A stretch of 64,000 bases of DNA from Sphingobacterium thalpophilum (GTDB lineage: Bacteria > Bacteroidota > Bacteroidia > Sphingobacteriales > Sphingobacteriaceae). A program made the translations under genes and the position numbers. Below, one piece after another: positions 54,601 to 60,780 of the stretch (the stretch's first letter is position 1; each line of letters begins with the position of its first letter). The stretch is taken from positions 62,001 through 126,000 of the forward strand of contig CAMBMM010000003.1 in NCBI GenBank assembly GCA_945868825.1, read 5' to 3'. Under the pieces are notes generated by a model that saw only the letters and a list, made by a program, of their open reading frames with translations, was not told where the DNA came from and searched no databases.

Positions 54601-55698
54601 AATCTAAGAGGAACTCTAGAGCCTTTAAAAGATTTGCGAATAGAATTAACTGCACTAAAAAGTAGCAATTTCAACTATTCTACCACCTTTAAATTTATAG
54701 CGGCAAGCAATAGTTTCGAGAACTTGAGCCCAATTACTACCGGCGATTACAGTATTTCTTTCTTCAGTTTCGGCACCGCCTTTAAAAAAGATAAACCAGG
54801 AAGTGCCGCCAATTTGTTTCGCCAATTTGAAAGTAACCGATCGGTTATTTCCCAACGCTTGGGCGCCTTAAATTCGAATTCATCGGGAGTAGCCAATGGC
54901 TTTTCCGATGGTTATGGTAAAGCTTCGCAAGATGTGGTAATTTCTTCTTTCTTAGCAGCTTATAGTGGCAAATCGGCTGATAAAATTAGTTTAAATACCT
55001 TCCCTAAAATCCCGATTCCGAACTGGCGAATGAACTATAGCGGCTTAAGCAGCTTACCTTTCTTAAGCGATATTTTCGCTTCTATAGATATCAATCACGC
55101 TTATAAATCTACCTATAGCATTAGTGGATTTAACTCCTTAGCCCGCTATACCGAGACTAATGGAATGGTGAATGTGCGTGATGTAAGCAATAACTTCTTA
55201 CCTAAATATCAATTTAACCAAGTAACCTTGTTTGAGCAATTTGTGCCGCTTTTAGGCATCGACATGCGTTTTAAAAACAATTTGAGCTCTAATTTTGAAT
55301 ACCGAAAATCGAGAACCATGGGCTTGAGTTTGGCGAATAGCCAGTTGGCCTTACAAACCGATGAAGCCATTGTATTTGGTTTAGGCTACCGAACCACCGA
55401 TTTTAGATTCCCCTTCGGTTTATTTAAAAGCCTAAAAATGAATAATGATTTAAATTTTAAACTAGACTTTGCCATTAACGACCGTAAAACGTTAATTTAT
55501 CGGGCCGATGTGATAGATGCCGAAGTATCTTCAGGTGCTAAAAATATTACCTACCGCCCATCGGTTGATTATGTATTAAACCAGCGTTTAAACTTGCGCA
55601 TTTTCTACGATGGCAACATCACTAAACCTTATACTTCACAAAGTTTCAATACCTCTTTTAGTAATTTTGGTTTTACCCTCCGTTTTGCCATTCAATAA
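48640..55698 (+). CDS. sprA: SprA, type IX secretion translocon pore
   Basis: 2352 residues from a TTG start. Signal peptide (TAYVFLFFLSVVLFGISQQ, cleavage near VAQ). SprA/Sov proteins form a 36-stranded outer-membrane barrel, the pore of the type IX system, and are needed for gliding. Typical openings seen are YPIKDSKSLIFGRSFGLTLP and NPFTKQYTIQDNIGGQFF; central Tyr/Asn/Phe-rich beta strands run to the terminal NTSFSNFGFTLRFAIQ. The TTG start is 26 nt after ruvA. It works with PorV (1199) and the GldJ-like lipoprotein. By far the largest gene in the window; no frameshift is seen. Confidence 0.96.
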   Translation: MRKTAYVFLFFLSVVLFGISQQGVAQVKTPNSADSLTLRYPIKDSKSLIFGRSFGLTLPNPSNIKRSVVFNPFTKQYTIQDNIGGQFFRNPYYLTILEYQRFENKQLLKNTWRDLADQSVSAARQPGFIPPVKINSRSFERLFGGSTIEIIPQGSAELTFAGRINKNENPLFNERQRTQGNFDFNQRIQMNLVGQVGEKLKISTNYNTEAQFDFENQVKLDYTGKEDEIVRKVEAGNVSLPLSSSLITGSQALFGLKTQLQFGKLGVTSIFSQQKSQSKEITITNGAQQNEFRLLVDSYEANKHYFLSQFFRNQYNLALKKLPIISSNINITKIEVWVTNRVGTTTDSRDVLAFMDLGENSPYNQAQIQGGAAYSSYPAGFSGPGFAQQSNNLLQTLPLGARLTNSNAINVYFQANGATDNFAKLTYARKLTDKEYAISPQLGYISLNTPLNADEVLAVAYRYTVNGTEYQVGEFSNDLPVNNELPEVLYVKLLKNEILKTNLPTWDLMMKNIYSLGAYQVSSSDFRLNIFRLDEQSGVEKPQMTEGQNTNGKLWLQLTNLDNINQQNDRKPDGFFDFIQGITIDALNGRITFPTVEPFGADLAAQFTPAEAVLAAKYVYQPLYDLTKADAQQLFPKLNRYILKGTYQSQVSSEFQLNAINIPEGSVQVIAGTIPLQEGVDFTIDYNIGRVRILNQALLNSGQPIRIKLENSELFGMQQRSLFGTRFDYRANKKLNLGATLLNLTERPLTPKVNIGDEPISNTIWGLDMNYQSDSRWLTRMVDKIPFISTKEKSSITFSGEFAKFIPGHPSALNFAGTKNGSSYLDDFEATRSLIDLKSAITWQISGTPQLFPESQQFNNLTYGFNRARIAFYNIDPIFYNRSGSGTPADVKLNANELSNHYSREVLEKEVFPFKDSPTGQPLFLPTLNMAFYPNERGPYNYTNAGLNADGKLLNPKTRWGGMFRKLESNDFEALNIEFVELWMLDPFLYKPNAEGGDLYFDLGNISEDILKDDRKSLENGLPTDGDPAKTDVTAWGRVPKLQPVIPAFDNNPAARKLQDVGLDGLSDIQEQQFFTSFVNQVSPQLNAIAAAALAADPSSDNYQYFRGNVFSGSASSILKRYEKYNGTEGNSKTQEQSLAETGIENSASTPLPDGEDVNRDNNSSKADEYFEYKVSIRPQDLQQVGTNFISDIVSTSVKLANGKQETVRWIQFKIPLAQFLTKVGNIQDFKSIRFVRSYMTNFADTTILRLAKLQLVRGEWRRYNAENNLAKVIADPALINPGLDNSSLEVSAVNIEENGKRTPIPYVTPPGILRELDYSGYNANTRQNEQSLSVRVKSLKDGYGRAAFRTSFNDFRSYRRMEMFIHAESANPVNPINDKDVSAFIRIGSDNQDNYYEYSIPLKITAPNTSDANAIWPAENKLDVPLSLFQIAKTARNNAQLGGQPWPPNVPFQYSDGQNTVTVMGQPDMSKVRVYMLGVRNPLKTVINAADDGLDKDAEVWFNELRLSDFDERGGWAATARLNAKLADFADVSVSGSRSTNGFGSLDRKVSERNRKDQSIFDVSSSIEAGKLFPQRSGIKIPMFVNFSQQVSTPMFDPRAPDIELKNALNNSPKSVQRDILNVVQDYTTRKSINFTNVHKVKTNSESKPQLWDIENWSASYAFTEYNHRDFINQQSIQKTYKAGLAYNYSRQAKSISPFAKIIKKNSLALLRDINFSIFPSVLNFRIDVDRMYSENTLRNNDPNNFIPVGTTYNKNFQMTRLYGISWNLTRSLQLDFNATNYSIIDEPDGRINGLKRDTLWQNLMRLGRTTDYGHTANLTYNVPISKIPGFDWITLTTRYGTTFNWKTEPLSSINDPSINLGNSIQNTRILQLNPSFNFSSLYNKIGFLKRVNTDETANKFVKALVNTLTSLKNISGAYTRTQGTFLPGYLPKTTAFGQDFSSDAPGWDFLFGSQRDIRPRATTEGWITKDPLLNQLYVTGLKEDLNLRGTLEPLKDLRIELTALKSSNFNYSTTFKFIAASNSFENLSPITTGDYSISFFSFGTAFKKDKPGSAANLFRQFESNRSVISQRLGALNSNSSGVANGFSDGYGKASQDVVISSFLAAYSGKSADKISLNTFPKIPIPNWRMNYSGLSSLPFLSDIFASIDINHAYKSTYSISGFNSLARYTETNGMVNVRDVSNNFLPKYQFNQVTLFEQFVPLLGIDMRFKNNLSSNFEYRKSRTMGLSLANSQLALQTDEAIVFGLGYRTTDFRFPFGLFKSLKMNNDLNFKLDFAINDRKTLIYRADVIDAEVSSGAKNITYRPSVDYVLNQRLNLRIFYDGNITKPYTSQSFNTSFSNFGFTLRFAIQ

Positions 55699-55713
55699 TA
55701 CAGCGTTTATGTA

Positions 55714-55744
55714 TTGATAATCTACCCCATTAACCCTATTTTTG
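55714..55744 (+). promoter_or_regulatory. gcvH: Promoter of gcvH
   Basis: TTG (55714-55716), a 20-nt spacer, and a perfect TATTTTTG (55737-55744). The predicted start near 55751 leaves a leader of about 13 nt before the ATG at 55764. This separates gcvH from sprA transcriptionally. Confidence 0.6.
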
Positions 55745-55763
55745 AACAAACAAAAACATCACT

Positions 55764-56144
55764 ATGAATTTCCCATCAGAACTTAAGTATACCAGCGACC
55801 ACGAATGGATTAAAGTAGAAGGCAATCAAGCCTATGTAGGTATCACCGATTTTGCCCAGCGTGAATTAGGGGATATTGTGTACATCGATATTAATTCTTT
55901 AGGCAAAACAGTAACTAAAGAAGCTGTATTTGGCACCGTTGAGGCTGTTAAAACCGTTTCTGATTTATTTATGCCGGTTGATGCCAAGGTATTGGAGTTC
56001 AATAAAAAATTAGATACCAACCCCGAATTGGTTAACCAAGATCCTTACGGTGATGGTTGGATGGTGAAAATTGAATTGAGCGACCTTTCTCAAATAGAGG
56101 CCTTACTTTCTGCAGCGGACTATGCTGCCTCAGTAGGTGCATAA
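55764..56144 (+). CDS. gcvH: Glycine cleavage system H protein
   Basis: 126 residues. Lipoyl-carrier protein that shuttles the methylamine from the P to the T protein. [13 protein letters not shown] and [18 protein letters not shown] are the first half-domain; [19 protein letters not shown] carries the lipoyl lysine K63; [19 protein letters not shown] closes the fold. gcvT and gcvP are elsewhere. It follows sprA, a neighbourhood seen in related genomes. Confidence 0.97.
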   Translation: MNFPSELKYTSDHEWIKVEGNQAYVGITDFAQRELGDIVYIDINSLGKTVTKEAVFGTVEAVKTVSDLFMPVDAKVLEFNKKLDTNPELVNQDPYGDGWMVKIELSDLSQIEALLSAADYAASVGA

Positions 56145-56148
56145 TATC

Positions 56149-56268
56149 ATGAAAACCCGTTTTTTAGCTAGCTGTTTGGTGTTGCTAGTGCTGTTTAGCA
56201 GTTGTGGTATTTTTAAAAAATCGTGCAACTGCCCTACGGTGAAATACCAAACACAACGTTTCAAATAG
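56149..56268 (+). CDS. 39-residue lipoprotein
   Basis: A 39-codon frame from the ATG at 56149, four bases after the gcvH stop. The sequence MKTRFLASCLVLLVLFSSCG is a lipoprotein leader with lipobox FSSC (Cys19); the mature part is only about 20 residues, KKSCNCPTVKYQ, with two more Cys and a basic end. The clean signal, lipobox and position in the gcvH transcript support reality; the short length and the absence of a known domain limit it. The function is unknown. The feoA promoter overlaps its downstream flank but not the frame. Confidence 0.6.
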   Translation: MKTRFLASCLVLLVLFSSCGIFKKSCNCPTVKYQTQRFK

Positions 56269-56275
56269 TACTTAT

Positions 56276-56305
56276 TTGGAATCATTATAAATAATGCTAC
56301 CTTTG
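56276..56305 (+). promoter_or_regulatory. feoA: Promoter of feoAB
   Basis: TTG (56276-56278), a 19-nt spacer, and a perfect TACCTTTG (56298-56305). The predicted start near 56312 leaves only about 4 nt before the GTG at 56316. No Fur-box-like inverted repeat was recognised nearby, though iron control is expected. Confidence 0.65.
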
Positions 56306-56315
56306 TATCACTATC

Positions 56316-56546
56316 GTGGAAAAAACAGCTAAAACACTATCGGATTTGTTTCCGGGCGAATCTGGCGTTATTAAGGAGTTTACCGACTTAGAAATGTCTG
56401 TTAAGCTGATGGAAATGGGCTGTTTACCCGGTGAACCCATTTATGTAGAGCGCATTGCTCCATTAGGCGATCCCATTGCGGTAACTATTTCGGGTTACCA
56501 ATTAAGCCTTCGTAAGCAAGAAGCTTCTACCATTATTTTAGTTTAA
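56316..56546 (+). CDS. feoA: Ferrous iron transport protein FeoA
   Basis: 76 residues from a GTG. SH3-like FeoA domain: KTLSDLFPGESGVI, VKLMEMGCLPGEPIYVERIAP and LGDPIAVTISGYQLSLRKQEA, the family core. It is the small cytoplasmic partner of FeoB. It starts just after a consensus promoter and ends 8 nt before feoB, so the two are an operon. Length and sequence are normal. Confidence 0.93.
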   Translation: MEKTAKTLSDLFPGESGVIKEFTDLEMSVKLMEMGCLPGEPIYVERIAPLGDPIAVTISGYQLSLRKQEASTIILV

Positions 56547-56554
56547 AAAAATAC

Positions 56555-58672
56555 GTGAAAAAGCAATTGAAAGTGGCCCTGGTTGGTAATCCCAACACCG
56601 GAAAGTCTACACTTTTCAATCTATTAACGGGCTTAAATCAAAAAATTGGCAATTTTCCGGGAGTTACGGTTGATAAAAAAATTGGTATTTCTAAACTTAT
56701 CCCAGGTCAAGAAGCTCAACTAATAGATCTTCCAGGAGCGTATAGTTTATATCCTAAAAGTAAAGATGAGGCGATGGTATTGGAAGTATTATCCAATACA
56801 ACAAATGAATTATACCCCGATGTGGTGGTATTTATTGCCGATGCTACCAACCTGAAACGTAACTTACTCTTATTTTCTCAAGTTGCCGATTTAAAACTGC
56901 CCACCATTATTGCTTTAAACATGATGGATTTGTCAAAACGAGGCGGTGTGCATATCCAAATTAATAAATTAGCACAAAAACTAGGTGTTCGGGTAGTCCC
57001 AATTTCTGCACGTAATGCTGAGGGGATAGATGCCCTTAAACAAGCTATTGCCGATACATCTAGTTTGGCTACCCAAACGGATACCATTGAGTTTTCTGAA
57101 TTTCTAAACCCAATTGCGCTGCAAGAATTGCAAACGGAGTTGGGCCTTAAGGAAGCTTACGAGGCAGTATTGCTTGCGCATCAGTTTGGGCAAAACAACT
57201 TTTTAAGTTCCAAACAAAAAGAATACATAGCGGCATGGGTAGTAGCAAACGGTTTTAAATCGCAAGATTTACAAGCGAAAGAAACCATTGCACGCTACAA
57301 CGCCATTAACGAGGTATTATTTGATACGGTAAAAACCGATATACAACCCTTGGGCGAAAGTTATAGCAATCGCATCGATCGGGTTCTTACCCACAAGGTT
57401 TGGGGTTTGGGCATTTTCATGCTCATTCTATTCACTATTTTTCAATCTATTTTTTCTTGGTCGGCTTACCCCATGAGCCTTATTGAGGATGCTTTTGTTT
57501 GGCTGGGCAATACGGCACATCAATTATTACCTGCAGGGCAGCTCACTAATTTAGTAGTTGATGGGGTGCTATCGGGCTTAAGCGGAGTACTGGTTTTTAT
57601 TCCCCAAATAGCCATTTTATTTGCCTTTATTGCCATTTTAGAAGATACGGGTTATATGGCCAGAGTTACGTTTATGATGGATCGCATTATGCGAAAGGTG
57701 GGCTTAAACGGGAAATCAGTGGTGCCTCTAATTGGCGGTTTGGCCTGTGCCGTACCTTCTATTATGAGTGCTCGTAATATTGAAAATTGGAAAGACCGTA
57801 TTATTACCATTTTGGTAACTCCTTTGGTAAGTTGCTCGGCACGTTTACCCATTTATACCTTGCTCATTTCTTTGGTGGTGCCCGATTATCGAATTTTGGG
57901 CATTTTAAATATGCAAGGCTTGACTTTAATGGCCATGTATGTAATTAGTTTAGTGAGTGCAGTATTGGTGGCCTGGGTATTAAAATTAATTATTAAGGCT
58001 CGAGAGCGGGGTTATTTTATTATGGAGTTGCCGGTATACCGTATGCCTCGTTGGAAAAACGTGGGTTATACCATGTACGATAAAGTGAAGGCTTTTGTTT
58101 TTGAGGCCGGCAAAGTGATTGTAGCCATTTCTATTATTTTGTGGGTGTTAGCTTCTTATGGTCCGGGGAATAGGTTTGCGCTTATTGATGAGCAATTTGC
58201 CGATCCGAAGTATACACAGCAGTTTCCTCCGCAACAAGTAGCCAATTTAAAAGCATCGGCCCGGTTAGAAAATTCTTATGCTGGGGTGTTGGGCAAAAGC
58301 ATTGAGCCCGTAATTAAGCCCTTGGGTTTCGATTGGAAGATAGGCATTGCCTTAATTACTTCTTTTGCTGCCCGTGAGGTATTTGTGGGTACTATGGCTA
58401 CTTTATATAGTGCGCAGGGCGATGGTTCTCGAACAGAATCGGTACGAGATAGAATGGCCGAGGCCAGAAACCCCGATACGGGCGAATTGGTATTTACGCT
58501 ACCGGTAGCTTTTTCTTTAATGATTTTTTACGCATACGCCATGCAGTGCATGAGTACGCTGGCGGTAGTGTACCGCGAAACCAAAAGTTGGAAATGGCCA
58601 CTCATTCAATTGGTGTACATGACAGCCATGGCTTATGTAGCTAGTTTATTGGTGTATCAGTTTTTAAAATAA
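56555..58672 (+). CDS. feoB: Ferrous iron transporter FeoB
   Basis: 705 residues from a GTG. Cytoplasmic G domain: G1 GNPNTGKST (11-19), the switch GNFPGVTVD, G3 DLPGAYSL, G4 NMMD. A GDI-like helical spacer follows, then the membrane domain with two Gate-type segments: the first contains LIGGLACAVPSIMSARNIEN and VTPLVSCSARLPIY (both Cys segments), the second has SFAAREVFVGTMATLY. It moves Fe2+ into the cell. The Cys-rich helper protein is not next to it; a candidate lies at 2847. No extra domain is present. Confidence 0.97.
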   Translation: MKKQLKVALVGNPNTGKSTLFNLLTGLNQKIGNFPGVTVDKKIGISKLIPGQEAQLIDLPGAYSLYPKSKDEAMVLEVLSNTTNELYPDVVVFIADATNLKRNLLLFSQVADLKLPTIIALNMMDLSKRGGVHIQINKLAQKLGVRVVPISARNAEGIDALKQAIADTSSLATQTDTIEFSEFLNPIALQELQTELGLKEAYEAVLLAHQFGQNNFLSSKQKEYIAAWVVANGFKSQDLQAKETIARYNAINEVLFDTVKTDIQPLGESYSNRIDRVLTHKVWGLGIFMLILFTIFQSIFSWSAYPMSLIEDAFVWLGNTAHQLLPAGQLTNLVVDGVLSGLSGVLVFIPQIAILFAFIAILEDTGYMARVTFMMDRIMRKVGLNGKSVVPLIGGLACAVPSIMSARNIENWKDRIITILVTPLVSCSARLPIYTLLISLVVPDYRILGILNMQGLTLMAMYVISLVSAVLVAWVLKLIIKARERGYFIMELPVYRMPRWKNVGYTMYDKVKAFVFEAGKVIVAISIILWVLASYGPGNRFALIDEQFADPKYTQQFPPQQVANLKASARLENSYAGVLGKSIEPVIKPLGFDWKIGIALITSFAAREVFVGTMATLYSAQGDGSRTESVRDRMAEARNPDTGELVFTLPVAFSLMIFYAYAMQCMSTLAVVYRETKSWKWPLIQLVYMTAMAYVASLLVYQFLK

Positions 58673-58687
58673 TGATGATATTTGGGG

Positions 58688-59302
58688 GTGGATAGAATTC
58701 AACTTCTCGACCAATACTTGCCGCCGAAATGTGCTCCGCTTATTGCCCGCTGGATTGATCATTTTCAGTGTGAATTTAAAATATCGCGAAGCAGAGGTAC
58801 CAAACTAGGCGATTACCGCCCTCCCTTTGCCGGCCAAGGCCACCGCATTTCTATCAATTACGATTTAAATCCCTACTCTTTTTTGGTAACTACCGTGCAC
58901 GAGTTTGCGCATCTGCTTACCTGGAATGAGCATAAGCGCAAGGCCAAGCCACATGGCACCGAATGGAAAGCCAATTTTAAACGCATGATGCGTCCTTTTT
59001 TTGAAAAGGAAGTATTCCCCATGGATATTCAACGGGCCATTGTGCAGTATTTGGAAAACCCTGCTGCGGCTAGTTGCAGTGATTTGCGTTTATCTCGGGC
59101 CTTAAAAGCCTATGATGTTAGTCCCGAACATTTATGTTTGTTAGAAGCCCTCCCTATGGGTTCTTTGTTTAAGTGGAAAGATGAACGGGTCTTTAAGAAA
59201 GAAGCCAAAATTCGCAAACGTTTCCGTTGTGTGGAGCCCGCTACCGGCAAGGTATATTTGTTTAATGCGCTGGTAGAGGTTGAGGCCTATATTGCTGGAT
59301 GA
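58688..59302 (+). CDS. SprT-like zinc metalloprotease-type protein
   Basis: 204 residues from the GTG at 58688; a TTG at 58682 is in frame but lies in a TTTG that is part of a near-consensus box (GATATTTG). SprT-like domain with the zinc motif HEFAH (H71, H75), followed by HGTEWKANFKRMM, which gives the third ligand region. Bacterial SprT proteins resemble the Spartan protease of DNA-protein crosslink repair; activity is not proven. Stops four bases from the convergent lutB stop. Confidence 0.85.
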   Translation: MDRIQLLDQYLPPKCAPLIARWIDHFQCEFKISRSRGTKLGDYRPPFAGQGHRISINYDLNPYSFLVTTVHEFAHLLTWNEHKRKAKPHGTEWKANFKRMMRPFFEKEVFPMDIQRAIVQYLENPAAASCSDLRLSRALKAYDVSPEHLCLLEALPMGSLFKWKDERVFKKEAKIRKRFRCVEPATGKVYLFNALVEVEAYIAG

Positions 59303-59306
59303 AAGC

Positions 59307-60695
59307 TTAGCCTTTCTTCGGTGAATGTTCCGCTTTCCATTGTTGGCTAAACGATTGTTCGGCCACTTGAGGTAATTCGCGGTGTTTGGCCCAGCTTTTA
59401 GTGAAGAATTTTTGGAGCAGTCGGTTTTTGGTTTTTCCGCTAAAGAAATCCATCAGTTTACGGCTCTTCATTCCTTTTTTCCAGAAAAACCATCCCCAAT
59501 TTTCGATACGGGTGCTTAGGCCTTCATCAACTGCATCGCGGCGGTTAAGTAAAAGCATTTTATGGATATCAATTTTTACGGGGCATACTTCTGTGCATTG
59601 CCCACATAAACTAGAGGCATAGCTGAGGTGTTTAAATTCTTCCATGCCGGCTTGGTGCGGCGTAATTACCGAGCCAATGGGTCCGCTATAGGTAGTTTCG
59701 TAGCTGTGGCCGCCAATGTTTTTGTAAACCGGGCAAGCGTTTAGGCAGGCACCGCAACGAATGCAGTACAAACCTTGGCGCTGGTCTTTTTGTGCCAAGA
59801 GGTTGGTGCGCCCATTGTCGAGTAAAATCACATACATTTCTTCGGGGCCATCGCTTTCGTTCTCTTGGCGTGGGCCACTTAAAATGGTATTGTATACGGT
59901 TAAATTTTGTCCGGTGCCGTGGGTAGAAAGCAGGGGCCAAAATAAGTCTAAATCGGCCATGGAGGGAATGAGTTTTTCGATTCCTACAACGGCAATGTGT
60001 ATTTTCGGGAAGGTGGTGCTCAGTCGGGCGTTCCCTTCGTTTTCTGTTAGGGCAATACTACCGGTATCGGCTAGTAAAAAGTTAGCGCCGGTAATGCCAA
60101 TATCGGCACTGGTATATTTTTCGCGAAGCAATTCCCGTGCTTTTTGGGTTAATTCTTCTGGCGTAGCGTTAGGCTCGGTGCCAAATTTCTCGTGAAATAA
60201 GTCGGCAATGGCTTCTTTGCTTAAGTGCATGGCCGGGGTTACAATGTGGTAAGGCTTTTGGCCCAATAGCTGCACAATGTATTCGCCTAAATCACTTTCT
60301 AAGGCCTCCACTTTATGTTTTTCTAGAAATTCGTTCAAATGAATTTCTTCGGTAGCCATCGATTTGGATTTGATAACGGTTTTGGCACCCGATTTTTTAA
60401 TAATGTTTAAGATTTCTTGCCTGGCTTCTTCGGCGGTATTGGCCCAAAGTACTTTGCCGCCTCTACGTTGAAAATTGCTTTCGAATTCGGGCAAAAGTTT
60501 GTCCAAATTCTCCATCACCTTCCATTTAATTACGTGGGCTTTCTTTTTGGAGGCCTCTAGGTTTGCCAAACGGCTTAATCCACGCACTACCGCTGCATCG
60601 TATTTACCAATATTGTGGTTAATAATTTGGCGGTGGCTTAAATCGAAGGCCTTTTCGGTGCTCTTCTCTTGAAATAATTGGGCCGTGTTGGACAT
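59307..60695 (-). CDS. lutB: LutB-type iron-sulfur lactate utilization protein
   Basis: 462 residues. LutB/YkgF domain (LUD fold) in the N-terminal half: AKTVIKSKSMATEEIHLNE, ITGANFLLADTGSIALTENEGNAR, then two ferredoxin-type 4Fe-4S motifs, CIRCGACLNACPVY and CGQCTEVCPVKIDI. LutABC oxidises L-lactate to pyruvate. lutA and lutC are not in the window; the neighbours are an unrelated M28 peptidase and a SprT-like gene. It may work with partners elsewhere or with a different oxidase. Length is usual. Confidence 0.93.
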   Translation of the reverse strand: MSNTAQLFQEKSTEKAFDLSHRQIINHNIGKYDAAVVRGLSRLANLEASKKKAHVIKWKVMENLDKLLPEFESNFQRRGGKVLWANTAEEARQEILNIIKKSGAKTVIKSKSMATEEIHLNEFLEKHKVEALESDLGEYIVQLLGQKPYHIVTPAMHLSKEAIADLFHEKFGTEPNATPEELTQKARELLREKYTSADIGITGANFLLADTGSIALTENEGNARLSTTFPKIHIAVVGIEKLIPSMADLDLFWPLLSTHGTGQNLTVYNTILSGPRQENESDGPEEMYVILLDNGRTNLLAQKDQRQGLYCIRCGACLNACPVYKNIGGHSYETTYSGPIGSVITPHQAGMEEFKHLSYASSLCGQCTEVCPVKIDIHKMLLLNRRDAVDEGLSTRIENWGWFFWKKGMKSRKLMDFFSGKTKNRLLQKFFTKSWAKHRELPQVAEQSFSQQWKAEHSPKKG

Positions 60696-60732
60696 AAAGC
60701 GAATTTAGGAAAAAGCATTCGCAAACGGATAT

Positions 60733-60764
60733 AAAAAAAGCCCCCGAATTTCGGGGGCTTTTTT
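60733..60764 (-). terminator. Terminator of the M28 peptidase gene
   Basis: AAAAAAGCCCCCGAA (60734-60748) pairs with TTCGGGGGCTTTTTT (60750-60764) around a one-base centre, so the real loop must open a few pairs. It lies 17 nt past the peptidase stop. The core is almost identical to the terminator at 11478-11505. Confidence 0.88.
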
Positions 60765-60780
60765 GTACTGCTCGGATAGC

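Noticed and set aside
48640-55698. Possible repeats or frameshifts in the very long sprA
   Set aside because: The frame is continuous for 2352 codons and repeated motifs are short and degenerate, as expected for beta-barrel strands.
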